NCBI GenBank assembly: GCA_025758045.1
Contig: CP107208.1
Location: 2,356,001-2,420,000 of the forward strand
DNA: 64,000 nt
DNA from: Oscillospiraceae bacterium
Lineage (GTDB): Bacteria > Bacillota > Clostridia > Oscillospirales > Ruminococcaceae
Direction of reading: 5' to 3'
Shown here: positions 51,842 to 60,489 of the stretch, in pieces
Layout: each line of letters opens with the position of its first letter
How positions within the stretch are numbered: position 1 is the stretch's first letter
Notes under the pieces: generated by a model
What the model saw: the letters and a program-made list of their open reading frames with translations, nothing else
Database searches by the model: none
What the model was told of the DNA's origin: nothing
Made by a program: the position numbers and the translations under genes

Positions 51842-51870
51842 ATCCCTTAGGAACTAAGGGCGCACTTATA
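51842..51870 (-). other. Predicted oriT nick region of IME 1
   Basis: The minus strand reads TATAAGTGCGCCCTTAG (51870-51854). This contains TAAGTGCGCCCT, the nick-region core of RSF1010/MobQ-type origins, in which the cut falls after TAAGTGCG. It is next to a perfect inverted repeat CCCTTAG-GAA-CTAAGGG (51844-51860). It lies about 215 bp upstream of the relaxase gene. The remaining stretch to 52060 is GC-rich with small hairpins and no gene. Confidence 0.8.
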
Positions 51871-52081
51871 CACCCTTGCGGGCGTGTGCGCTCTGCCGAG
51901 GGCTTATCTCCGCACAGGGAGATTTCCCCGCGCTCCGATATGGCGGCTTTGCCGCAACAAGGGGCTGCACCCCTTGCGCCGCTTTGCGGCTATCCCTGCA
52001 CACCCACAAAAACAGTACACCCGCCGTTGGCGTCTGTACCTTTTTTGCGGGTTTTATTATCCTATCCGGGAGGTGATACCC

Positions 52082-53587
52082 ATAGCCATTTACCATTGGA
52101 ACATCGGCATTGTGAGCCGAGGAAAAGGCAAATCAGCCGTTGCCGCAGCCGCCTACCGAAGCGGCGAAAAGCTGACAAACGAATGGGACGGAATGACCCA
52201 TGACTACACCCGCAAAGGCGGCGTTGTCCATACAGAAATCATGCTGCCGCCCCACGCGCCACCCTCATTCTCTGACCGTTCAACCTTGTGGAACAGCGTG
52301 GAGCTTTACGAGAAAGCCGGGAACGCCCAGCTTGCCAGAGAGATTGACGCGGCGCTCCCCATAGAATTATCCAGAGAGGAACAGATCCGGCTTGTCCGGG
52401 AATACTGTTCCTCTCAATTTGTTTCCAGAGGAATGTGTGTGGATTTTGCTATCCACGACACCAACAGCGGCAATCCCCATTGTCATATCATGCTGACTAT
52501 GCGCCCCCTTGACGGGCGCGGCGCGTGGGCGGCGAAATCCAAAAAGGAATATGACCTTGATGAAAACGGTGAGCGTATCCGCTTGCCAAGCGGCAGATAC
52601 AAGACGCACAAAATTGACCTTACAGGCTGGAACGACAAGGACAACACCCTTTTGTGGCGCAAGGCGTGGGCTGACTATACCAACGACTTTTTGGAGAGAA
52701 ACGGAAGCCCGGAGCGTATCGACCACCGCAGCAACGCCGAGCGCGGCATTGACGAGATACCCACCGTCCACATGGGCGTGGCGGCTTGCCAGATGGAGAA
52801 GAAAGGTGTAGCCACCGAGAAAGGCGAACTGAACCGAAATATCCAAAAAGCAAACCGCCTTATACGGGAAATCCGGGTGCAGATTGGGAAGCTCAAAGAA
52901 TGGATTGCCGACCTGTTCAAAGTGTGGGAAACCGCCCCGAAGCAGCCGCCGCAATCTCCCAACCTTGCAAATCTGTTGATGAAGTATTTGAGCGTTCAGA
53001 GAGAAAAGAGCCGGAAGTATTCGCAAAGTTGGCAGCACCAACACGCAGCCGACGAACTGAAAACCATAGCGGCAGCGGTCAACTATCTTTCCGAGCATGG
53101 TATCTCTAATCTTGACGAGCTGGACGCTTCTCTTTCCTCTGTCAGTGATAGAGCCTATTCAATCCGGGAGGGAATGAAAACCGCCGAGGAACGCATGAAG
53201 AAGCTGCAAAAGCTAATTGAATACGGGAAGAACTACACAGAGTACAAGCCCATTCACGATGAACTGAAAAAGCTGCAAAACGGCTGGACAAACAAGCGCG
53301 ATAAGTACGAGGAAGCCCACCGCGCCGAGCTGACCCTATGGAACGCAGCAAGTCGCTATCTCCATGCAAATCTGCCGAAAGGAACAAAGACCTTGCCTAT
53401 TGCGGAATGGGAACAGGAATATGCTGACCTCAAAACACAGAGGGACAGCGATTATACCAAACTGAAAGATACCCGCACCAATGTTTCAGAGCTTCAAAAA
53501 ATCCGCAAATGCGTGGATATTGCACTCCGCGCCGACCAACCGGAGCAGACGCAGAGCCGCACCAAACGGCATGATATAGACCGCTGA
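52082..53587 (+). CDS. mobA: MobQ-family (MobA/MobL) relaxase of IME 1
   Basis: About 501 residues. It nicks oriT and leads the strand into the recipient. The family start IYHWNIGIVSRGKGKSAVAAAAYRSGEKL and motif III IHDTNSGNPHCHIML (His triad) are intact. The C-terminal half is a long coiled coil. The start codon is odd: the position matching ATG in IME 2 reads ATA (52082-52084), six bases after GGGAGGTG. The in-frame GTG at 52073 lies inside that ribosome site. ATA initiation or a weak upstream GTG are the options. Nick motif upstream at 51842-51870. Confidence 0.88.
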   Translation: MAIYHWNIGIVSRGKGKSAVAAAAYRSGEKLTNEWDGMTHDYTRKGGVVHTEIMLPPHAPPSFSDRSTLWNSVELYEKAGNAQLAREIDAALPIELSREEQIRLVREYCSSQFVSRGMCVDFAIHDTNSGNPHCHIMLTMRPLDGRGAWAAKSKKEYDLDENGERIRLPSGRYKTHKIDLTGWNDKDNTLLWRKAWADYTNDFLERNGSPERIDHRSNAERGIDEIPTVHMGVAACQMEKKGVATEKGELNRNIQKANRLIREIRVQIGKLKEWIADLFKVWETAPKQPPQSPNLANLLMKYLSVQREKSRKYSQSWQHQHAADELKTIAAAVNYLSEHGISNLDELDASLSSVSDRAYSIREGMKTAEERMKKLQKLIEYGKNYTEYKPIHDELKKLQNGWTNKRDKYEEAHRAELTLWNAASRYLHANLPKGTKTLPIAEWEQEYADLKTQRDSDYTKLKDTRTNVSELQKIRKCVDIALRADQPEQTQSRTKRHDIDR

Positions 53588-53603
53588 AAGGAGTTGAACT
53601 TTT

Positions 53604-55505
53604 ATGTATTACACCCAAGAACAGATAGACCGCGCCAACCAAGCCGACCTTGTTTCTTTCCTGCAATCACAGGGCGAGCAGCTTACCCGTGCCGGAAATG
53701 AATACCGCTGGAAGCGGCACGACAGCTTGACTATCCGGGGAAACAAATGGTACAGGCACAGCCAAAGCAAAGGCGGCGGCCCCGTTGATTTTGTCATGGA
53801 GTTTTTCGGCAAGAGCTTCACCGAAGCCGTTGAACTGCTGACAGGCGAAAAAGGAGCCGCCCCGCCGCCGGACAGACCAAGCCCCGCGCCCCTATCCGAC
53901 TTCCGACTGCCACCCCGCAGCACCGACAACCGCATAGCGAGGAACTACCTCACAGCAGCCCGCCGCATTGATGAAGATGTGACGGGCTTTTTCTTTTCCA
54001 CCGGGGATATTTACGAGGAAGCCGCCCACCATAACGCCGTATTTGTCGGCAGAGATGAAAGCGGCATACCGCGATACGCCCATCAGCGCGGCACAGCCGG
54101 GAGTTTTCGGCTTGATGTGAAAGGCAGCGACAAAGCCTTTAACTTCTGCTACCGTGGCGAGGACGAAAGGTTGTTTGTCTTTGAAGCCCCGATAGACCTC
54201 TTATCTTTCCTCTGCCTGTTCAAAAAGGACTGGCAGAAGCAAAGCTATCTGGCGTTGGGCGGCGTGGGAGAAAAAGCCCTGTTGCGCTTTCTCTCTGACC
54301 GTCCGAACATCAAGACCGTGTACCTCTGCCTTGACAGCGATCAAGCCGGAAACGACGCTTGCAGCCGCCTTGCAGAGCTTGTGCCGGAGGGCTTGACCGT
54401 CCATCGGCTTATCCCTCTTTTCAAGGACTGGAACGAGGTATTGCAGCACCGGGCAGAAATCACAGACGGGAAGTATTTGCGGGAAGCAATCTACGGCTTG
54501 AAAGAGCCGCCGCAGGAAGAAACCGTTGAGATTATCCGCATGAGCGAGGTTGACACACAGACCGTTGAATGGCTATGGGAGCCGTATATTCCCTTTGGGA
54601 AAGTAACCATTGTGCAGGGCAATCCCGGCGAGGGCAAGACCACTTTTGCCCTACGCCTTGCCGCCGCCTGCACCACCGGGGGAACGCTGCCGGGAATGAA
54701 GCCCTTGCCGCCATTCCAAGTAATTTACCAGACCGCCGAGGACGGGCTGGGCGATACCGTCAAGCCACGCTTGATAGAAGCCGCCGCAGACCTTGACCGG
54801 GTACTTGTGATTGATGAAGCCAAGCGGGAGCTTACCCTCTCCGACGAGCGCATAGAAAAGGCAATCACGCAGAACGGGGCGCGGCTGATTATCCTTGACC
54901 CCATACAGGCGTACATGGGCGAAAAGACCGACATGAACCGGGCAAACGAAGTGCGCCCCATGTTCCGCCGCCTTGCCGATGTTGCCGAGCGTACCGGGTG
55001 CGCCGTTATCCTTATCGGACATCTCAACAAAGCTGCCGGAGGGCAGAGCGCATACCGGGGCTTAGGTTCTATCGACTTCCGCGCCGCAGCAAGGAGCGTC
55101 CTGCTGATCGGGCGCGTGAAGCGAGAGCCGAATGTGCGCGTTATCGTCCATGACAAATCTTCCCTTGCGCCGGAGGGCAAGCCCGTTGCCTTTTGCCTTG
55201 ACCCGGAAACGGGCTTTTCGTGGATAGGCGAATACGACATCACCGCCGACGAACTGCTGTCCGGCGCGGGCGGCAACAACGCCACCAAAACCGAGCAAGC
55301 CGAAAGGCTGATACTTGACCTGCTTGCAGACGGGAAAGAGCTTGCCAGCGAGGACATTGTAAAAGCCGCAGCCGAAGCCGGAATATCCGAGAGGACGGTA
55401 CAGAACGCCAAGCGCAACATGGGCGGCATTTTAGGCGCAAGGCGTGTCGGCGGTCAATGGTACAACTTCATCAAGAAGAAGCAACCACCCGAACCCGCAA
55501 GCTGA
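53604..55505 (+). CDS. Toprim/AAA primase-helicase (DUF3991-like), IME 1
   Basis: 633 residues in three parts. An N-terminal CHC2-like/DUF3991 region (WKRHDSLTIRGNKWYRHSQSKGGG) without the zinc cysteines comes first. A Toprim domain follows (LFVFEAPIDLLSFL, TVYLCLDSDQAGND). Last is a RepA/RecA-type ATPase with Walker A GNPGEGKTT (near residue 343) and Walker B RLIILDPIQAY. It could prime or unwind the transferred strand and replicate the excised circle. A C-terminal winged-helix-like tail follows. IME 2 has the same gene at 62622. Confidence 0.82.
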   Translation: MYYTQEQIDRANQADLVSFLQSQGEQLTRAGNEYRWKRHDSLTIRGNKWYRHSQSKGGGPVDFVMEFFGKSFTEAVELLTGEKGAAPPPDRPSPAPLSDFRLPPRSTDNRIARNYLTAARRIDEDVTGFFFSTGDIYEEAAHHNAVFVGRDESGIPRYAHQRGTAGSFRLDVKGSDKAFNFCYRGEDERLFVFEAPIDLLSFLCLFKKDWQKQSYLALGGVGEKALLRFLSDRPNIKTVYLCLDSDQAGNDACSRLAELVPEGLTVHRLIPLFKDWNEVLQHRAEITDGKYLREAIYGLKEPPQEETVEIIRMSEVDTQTVEWLWEPYIPFGKVTIVQGNPGEGKTTFALRLAAACTTGGTLPGMKPLPPFQVIYQTAEDGLGDTVKPRLIEAAADLDRVLVIDEAKRELTLSDERIEKAITQNGARLIILDPIQAYMGEKTDMNRANEVRPMFRRLADVAERTGCAVILIGHLNKAAGGQSAYRGLGSIDFRAAARSVLLIGRVKREPNVRVIVHDKSSLAPEGKPVAFCLDPETGFSWIGEYDITADELLSGAGGNNATKTEQAERLILDLLADGKELASEDIVKAAAEAGISERTVQNAKRNMGGILGARRVGGQWYNFIKKKQPPEPAS

Positions 55506-55550
55506 AAGTGCAAAACGCAGACCCTTTGCACTTTGCACTTTCGCACTTTC
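55503..55550. repeat. GCACTTT iterons near the right end of IME 1
   Basis: Three direct GCACTTT units (55528-55549) follow one inverted GAAAGTGC (55503-55510) within 55 bp of the element end. They may be a subterminal recombinase or replication-protein site. Confidence 0.5.
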
Positions 55551-55599
55551 ACGATAATTTGCGTCAATAACTCAAAAAAGCACTTGACAAAACGCTTCA

Positions 55600-56255
55600 T
55601 GGGGAACGGAAAAAGACATCAAACCGTTTGTTGATCCAAGGTTTGAAAACAACGTGATTTTGACCGGGACAGAGTTTCTCACGATGAACACCCGCCCGAA
55701 AATCCCCGCAAATGCCAGAAACCTGAATTGCTGCATCATCGGCTCGTCCGGCTCCGGCAAAACCCGCTTCTGGCTTACGCCCCAGCTTTTACAGGCTCAT
55801 TCCTCTTATGTGGTGGTCGATCCGAAAGGCGGTGTGCTGGGACAGGTCGGGGGGTTCCTGCAAAAACGCGGGTACAAAATCAAGGTATTCAACAGCATAG
55901 ATTTTTCAAAATCCATGCACTATAACCCGCTGGCGTATATCCGCAACGAGGCCGATATTCTGAAATTCGTGGATGCTCTGATTTCCAACACCAAGGGCGA
56001 AGGCAAGGAAGGCGATCCATTCTGGACAAAATCGGAAACGCTTTTGTACTGCGCCCTGATTGCCTACATCATTTTCGAGGGGCCTGCCGAGGATCGGAAC
56101 ATGAATACCCTTGTGGATATGATTTCCGGCATGGAGGTCAAGGAGGATGACGAGGATTTTATGAACGCGGTGGACTATATGTTTGCCGGGCTCGAAAAGC
56201 GCAAGCCGGATTGCTTCGCGGTCAAACAGTATAAAAAGTACAAATTGGCCAGCGG
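55600..56255 (+). pseudogene. virD4: virD4 coupling protein, middle fragment between IME 1 and IME 2
   Basis: The frame resumes at TGG GGA ACG (55600) and reads GTEKDIKPFVDPRFENNVILTGTEFL, the Walker A GSSGSGKTRFW and KQYKKYKLASG. It then enters IME 2 at 56256 without stop and runs in frame into that recombinase gene, giving an artificial VirD4-recombinase fusion frame. The rest of virD4 must lie beyond the window. No start codon or ribosome site for this piece exists, so it is not translated on its own. Confidence 0.9.
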
Positions 56256-56321
56256 TGTTGTATGCTCTAAAAGACTTCTTAATCAAGCGGTTGGGAAGTC
56301 TCTTAGAACACACAACCTAAA
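56254..56321. repeat. Inverted repeat at the left end of IME 2
   Basis: Arms TCTAAAAGACTTC and GAAGTCTCTTAGA (56264-56276 and 56293-56305), with further pairing outwards (GGTGTTGT / ACACACAACC). It lies between the virD4 junction and the recombinase ribosome site; probable recombinase binding site and leader. Confidence 0.6.
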
Positions 56322-56343
56322 ACCGAAGAAAGGAGCGCAAGTT

Positions 56344-58230
56344 ATGAGAAAAAACGAGAAAATCACTGCTCTGTATGAACGATTGAGCCGTGATGACTTT
56401 GGCAAAGATGATGACCAGCAGCGTGAGAGCAATTCCATTTCCAATCAAAAGGCTATGTTGGAGGAGTTCGCCGCACGGCAGGGGTTTACGAACATTGTCC
56501 ATTTCACGGACGATGGCATTAGTGGTACTTGCTTTGACCGTCCCGGATTTTTGGCAATGATGAAAGAAGTGGAAGCCGGGAATGTGGAGTACCTGTGTAT
56601 CAAGGACATGAGCCGCATGGGTCGTGACTATCTGAAAGTCGGTCAGATTATGGAAATTCTGCGTCAGCGTGGCGTTCGCCTTATCGCCATCAATGACGGC
56701 GTGGACAGTGCCAGAGGGGACGATGATTTTACCCCTTTCCGCAACATTATGAACGAGTATTACGCCAGAGACACCAGCCGTAAAATCCGTTCCACTTTCC
56801 AGTCCAAAGGCAAGTCCGGCAAGCACCTCACAGGCACGGTCATTTACGGCTATCTCTGGAACGAAGCCAGAGACCAATGGTTGGTTGACCCCGAAGCCGC
56901 TGATGTGGTCAAGCGCATCTTTGCCATGACGATTGAGGGCTACGGTCCGTATCAGATCGCCAGCAAACTGAAATCGGAAAAGGTGCTTATTCCGTCTGCT
57001 TACCTTGCCCAGCACGGCGAGGGCGTGAACAAAAACAAGACTTTCAAAGATATGTACGGCTGGGGTTCTTCCACCATCTGCAACATTCTTGAAAAGCGTG
57101 AATATCTGGGACACACCATCAATTTCAAGACCCGAAAGCACTTCAAGGACAAGAAAAGCCATTATGTCCCGGAGGACGAATGGACAATTTTCGAGAATAC
57201 CCATGAGCCTATCATTGACCAGCAGACCTTTGACCTTGTGCAGAAAATCCGTGGGAATGTCAGACGCTACCCGGACGGCTGGGGCGAAGCAGCTCCCCTC
57301 ACAGGCTTGCTTTATTGTGCCGATTGCGGCGGCAAGATGTATGTCCACCGTACCAACAACGGCAAGCGTATTTCTCAATATACCTGTTCCCAATACAGCA
57401 AAGTCCCAGTTGGAAAGCTCTGCAAGACCCAGCACCGTATCAATGAAGATGTGGTACTGTCCCTTGTTTCCGAAATGCTCAAAGCCATTGCCGAGTATGC
57501 GAAGCATGACCGAGCCGAGTTTGTCCGAGTGGTACAGGAAGCGCAGTCCAGCCAGCAGACAGCAGAGGTTAAGAAACAGCGGATACGCCTTGCCACCGCA
57601 AAGCAGAGAGTGTCCGAACTGGAAGTCCTGCTCTGTAAAATCTATGAGGACAACATTTTAGGAAAGCTGTCCGACAGCAGATACGCCACTCTGGACGCTC
57701 AATACGAAAAGGAACAGTCCGAGCTTACCGCTGAAATCTCTGCTCTGGAAAAGGCTATCAGGAGTTATGAAAAGCACGAAAAGGACGCTGATCGTTTTAT
57801 CGCTCTGATTGACAAGTATGAGAACTTCGACAAGCTGACCATTGCTATGCTCAACGAGTTTATCGAGAAAATCCTTGTGCATGAGCGTGACCGCAAAGGC
57901 AGTATACAGACCACACAGGAGGTCGAGATTTACTTCAATTTTGTCGGTCGATTTGTTCCCCCGGCGTTTGGTGAAGTGGAGCTTACCCCGGAGGAATTAG
58001 AGGAAATCCGCAAGCGTGAGGAACGCAAGGACAGGCTTCATCAGAACTACTTGAAGCGGAAAGCCAGCGGAGCGCAGAAGCGATACGAGGACAAAATCAA
58101 GGGGAGAAAAAAAGCAGAAATCGAAGCCAAGAAAGCCGCCATTCGTGCGGAGGACATTGCAAAGGGCGTGTTCGTCCCTGTCAGCAGTTTACCGCAGAGA
58201 GAGCCGATGAAAGGAGTACAAACAGCATGA
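56344..58230 (+). CDS. Large serine recombinase of IME 2
   Basis: 628 residues from ATG at 56344 with AAAGGAG upstream; the frame is open further upstream only because of the insertion. The resolvase domain has the nucleophile in ALYERLSRDD, and the YLCIKDMSRMGRDYLKVG helix follows. A recombinase domain, zinc ribbon (YCADCGGKM), coiled coil and a long DUF4368-like basic C-terminus come next. Related to TnpX-type enzymes. It couples to the next gene by overlap (ATGA). Confidence 0.92.
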   Translation: MRKNEKITALYERLSRDDFGKDDDQQRESNSISNQKAMLEEFAARQGFTNIVHFTDDGISGTCFDRPGFLAMMKEVEAGNVEYLCIKDMSRMGRDYLKVGQIMEILRQRGVRLIAINDGVDSARGDDDFTPFRNIMNEYYARDTSRKIRSTFQSKGKSGKHLTGTVIYGYLWNEARDQWLVDPEAADVVKRIFAMTIEGYGPYQIASKLKSEKVLIPSAYLAQHGEGVNKNKTFKDMYGWGSSTICNILEKREYLGHTINFKTRKHFKDKKSHYVPEDEWTIFENTHEPIIDQQTFDLVQKIRGNVRRYPDGWGEAAPLTGLLYCADCGGKMYVHRTNNGKRISQYTCSQYSKVPVGKLCKTQHRINEDVVLSLVSEMLKAIAEYAKHDRAEFVRVVQEAQSSQQTAEVKKQRIRLATAKQRVSELEVLLCKIYEDNILGKLSDSRYATLDAQYEKEQSELTAEISALEKAIRSYEKHEKDADRFIALIDKYENFDKLTIAMLNEFIEKILVHERDRKGSIQTTQEVEIYFNFVGRFVPPAFGEVELTPEELEEIRKREERKDRLHQNYLKRKASGAQKRYEDKIKGRKKAEIEAKKAAIRAEDIAKGVFVPVSSLPQREPMKGVQTA

Positions 58231-58571
58231 ATATCACTTACACACAGAACGGAGATTATCTTATCCCGAACATCGTTATCCGCAAGACCAAGCCCCTCGG
58301 ACACTACGGCAGACTTCGCAAGGCGTATCTGGAAATGCACCGCCCGATACTGTTCAATGAACTGGTACTATCCGACAAGCTCTTTGAGCATTGCGCCGAG
58401 ATTGGCGAAGCGGCACGAAACCGCATGGAGCTGATCGTGCGGTCACTGGCAGAGCAAAACGGCGTGACCGAGCAACTGAAAGCCGAAAACCAAATGGAAT
58501 GGGTGCGGCAGATGAACGCTTGCAAGGCACAGGCAGAGGAAGTTGTGAAAGCGGAATTGATTTATGATTGA
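58227..58571 (+). CDS. TnpV-like small transposon protein
   Basis: 114 residues. MNITYTQNGDYLIPNI followed by LGHYGRLRKAYLEMHRPILFNELVLS is the pattern of TnpV-type proteins of Tn4451-like elements. The C-terminal half is helical (EIGEAARNRMELIVRSLAEQNGVTE) and ends in an acidic-basic tail. It overlaps the recombinase stop by 4 bp, so it probably works with it, for example as an excision-direction factor. No experimental function is known to me. Confidence 0.72.
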   Translation: MNITYTQNGDYLIPNIVIRKTKPLGHYGRLRKAYLEMHRPILFNELVLSDKLFEHCAEIGEAARNRMELIVRSLAEQNGVTEQLKAENQMEWVRQMNACKAQAEEVVKAELIYD

Positions 58572-58577
58572 GCGAGG

Positions 58578-58611
58578 AAGTCCGGGCAGAAAACTGTTCG
58601 GACTTTTCTCA
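58578..58611 (+). terminator. Terminator after the IME 2 recombination genes
   Basis: AAGTCCG (58578-58584) pairs with CGGACTT (58599-58605), followed by TTCTC. Confidence 0.75.
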
Positions 58612-58706
58612 TATAGTCCAAAGTTGCGATAGAATTGTTCACGAGTTTTATGGTATAATTTGAATGCGAAAAATCGTAGAATTGGAAGTTGGTAGGAGGT
58701 TGCTTT

Positions 58707-59537
58707 ATGAGCCTTGATAGGAAAATAAATCGCATTCAATTTCTCTCAGGAAATTCGCTAAAGGTTATTGCTGTACTGACAATGCTTATTGACCATCTAT
58801 GTAAAATTGTGCTGCAATGGCTGCTATCAAACTACTGGGGGGCTATGGCAGATAACGGGCAAATGTCGTGGGAGAGATTCCGAGAGATAGATTATTTCAT
58901 ACGGTTTGATTTGCAAAGCATTGGGACGATTGCTTTTCCGCTATTCTGTTTTTTGCTGGCAGAAGGATTCCAACACACAAGAAGTAAAAAACGCTATATT
59001 GGGTTGATGCTTGCATTTGCCCTTATTTCGGAAGTTCCATTTGACATAGGTTTCTTTAGTGCGTATTCACGAATGGAAGATACATTTCCGTTTTACTTGA
59101 AGTATCAAAATGTATTTTTCACCTTGTTTTTAGGCTTATTGACATTGGTATGCCTTGAAAGATTTTCGTGTAAATCAGACCTACCGGTGGATAGAATAAA
59201 ATCAGCAGTCCTGCAAGTTCTCAGTGTAGTGCTTTTTTCCGGCATTGCGGAAGGAATCCATTGTGACTACGGTATGCAGGGGATCTTATTCATATCAGCA
59301 TTTTATATTTGCCGTAATCACCGAATCTATCAAGTGTTGCTGTTCCTTTTGGCTTACATGGGGACAACGGGGAATCAACCGCCTTTATGTACGCTTCTTG
59401 CCTGCTTGCTTATTCTGCTATACAACGGAAAGCGTGGTAAACTGAAGCTAAAATACTTCTTCTATGTTTTTTATCCAGCACATATCCTTGTCCTATATTT
59501 GATTCAGATAGGACTCGGAAAATACTTACTGAAATGA
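58707..59537 (+). CDS. TraX-family membrane protein, IME 2 cargo
   Basis: 276 residues from ATG at 58707 (GTAGGAGG upstream). About nine hydrophobic helices. The TraX start LKVIAVLTMLIDHLCKI and YFFYVFYPAHILVLYLI at the end are clear. F-plasmid TraX acetylates pilin; most gut homologues are cargo without known substrate. AT-rich compared with the mobilization genes, so probably picked up separately. Confidence 0.85.
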   Translation: MSLDRKINRIQFLSGNSLKVIAVLTMLIDHLCKIVLQWLLSNYWGAMADNGQMSWERFREIDYFIRFDLQSIGTIAFPLFCFLLAEGFQHTRSKKRYIGLMLAFALISEVPFDIGFFSAYSRMEDTFPFYLKYQNVFFTLFLGLLTLVCLERFSCKSDLPVDRIKSAVLQVLSVVLFSGIAEGIHCDYGMQGILFISAFYICRNHRIYQVLLFLLAYMGTTGNQPPLCTLLACLLILLYNGKRGKLKLKYFFYVFYPAHILVLYLIQIGLGKYLLK

Positions 59538-59573
59538 CTAATTGCAGTTTGTCGAGAAATTAAGCCGGAGCAA

Positions 59574-59604
59574 ACCCCTTTAGGAACTAAAGGGCGCACT
59601 TCTA
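59574..59604 (-). other. Predicted oriT nick region of IME 2
   Basis: The minus strand reads GAAGTGCGCCCTTTAG (59602-59587), one base off the IME 1 core. It is next to the perfect inverted repeat CCCTTTAG-GAA-CTAAAGGG. The region to 59837 is non-coding with further hairpins. It lies upstream of the cargo-DUF3847-relaxase run. Confidence 0.75.
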
Positions 59605-59837
59605 TACTCTCTGTCGAGAGTAGTGCGTCCTGCGGAGCTTCATTCTCCGTCAGCAGAAGAAAACTGCATGACCGAGAATGTTGCGTCACTTCGTTCCGTC
59701 AAGGTGGCTACACCCCCTTGCGCCGCTAAAGCGGCTATCCCCTGTGGACTTGCCGTCCGCAAACGGTTTTGACAAACCGTTCGCCGCCAGCAAGTTTGAA
59801 AATCAAGAATCTTAATTTGATAAAGGAGTGTGATTCT

Positions 59838-60362
59838 ATGAAAAAGAAATTACCCATAATCCTCTTGGGTGTTATTTTGGCTTGTGTGTTGGTTTTCGGT
59901 TTCCTTTATGCAAACAATGACATTGGTAAAACCGCAAACAGTTTAGAAGCAGACATTCGCCAATCTCAAAAAATTTTGGATGATTGGATTGTTGATGGAA
60001 GCATTTCCGACACAATGGCTGCATTTATTTCTTACCCACAGGACAAGACAGACCACACTTTTTCTGTCTATGTAAATCGCCCTGGCTTGTCTTTTGGATA
60101 TTTCTTCCGTGGTGGTGGAGATATAGTTGAGGTTGATGATTACATTGCAGAGTTTGTTGTTGAGGGAAATAACGAAAGGGCATTTATCTCAATGAATACC
60201 CAAAATATTGTTCGACTTGAAGTAGATGATGGCAACGGCATTCAGGTGATTGATATTGATAGTGGCAAGCCTTTCGCCATTGTCCTGCCCCTCAATGTAG
60301 GAAACATCTGTTTCTATGATACGAATGGAAATGTTGTGGAATATCTTCGCCAACAACTTTGA
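59838..60362 (+). CDS. Membrane-anchored hypothetical protein, IME 2 cargo
   Basis: 174 residues from ATG at 59838 with AAAGGAG upstream. One N-terminal helix (LPIILLGVILACVLVFGFLYA) and a ~140-residue extracellular beta-rich domain without cysteines. AT-rich cargo in the same relative place as 50633-51463 in IME 1, although the sequences are not obviously related. No family recognised. Confidence 0.6.
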   Translation: MKKKLPIILLGVILACVLVFGFLYANNDIGKTANSLEADIRQSQKILDDWIVDGSISDTMAAFISYPQDKTDHTFSVYVNRPGLSFGYFFRGGGDIVEVDDYIAEFVVEGNNERAFISMNTQNIVRLEVDDGNGIQVIDIDSGKPFAIVLPLNVGNICFYDTNGNVVEYLRQQL

Positions 60363-60411
60363 CCAACTTCAATTTACCGAACTGAACACAACAACTGAAT
60401 ACCGAAAAACT

Positions 60412-60457
60412 GACCGTTGACTGGTCGCAATCTGCGAAAAGTTGACGGTCTTTTTTT
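60412..60457 (+). terminator. Terminator after the IME 2 cargo gene
   Basis: GACCGTTGACT (60412-60422) pairs with AGTTGACGGTC (60440-60450) with two mismatches, followed by seven T. Confidence 0.78.
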
Positions 60458-60489
60458 ATCCCCATTTTCAAAAAAGGAGGTCACGAAAA

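Larger units (their letters stand above)
47920..55602. mobile_element. IME 1: Tn4451-like mobilizable element inserted in virD4
   Basis: About 7,683 bp between the two halves of the virD4 codon pair Trp-Gly. Left junction CGGTGG/AGTGCA (47919/47920); right junction TTCATGG/GGAACGG (55602/55603). TGG is common to both ends, so the crossover core is probably GG. Joining the outer sequences restores an uninterrupted virD4. It carries a serine recombinase, a TnpW-like protein, a relaxase with nick site, a primase-helicase and small cargo genes. Confidence 0.88.

Noticed and set aside
55651..58230. 858-codon frame that could be read as a VirD4-recombinase fusion protein
   Set aside because: It is an accident of IME 2 inserting in frame in virD4. 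The recombinase has its own ribosome site and ATG at 56344.
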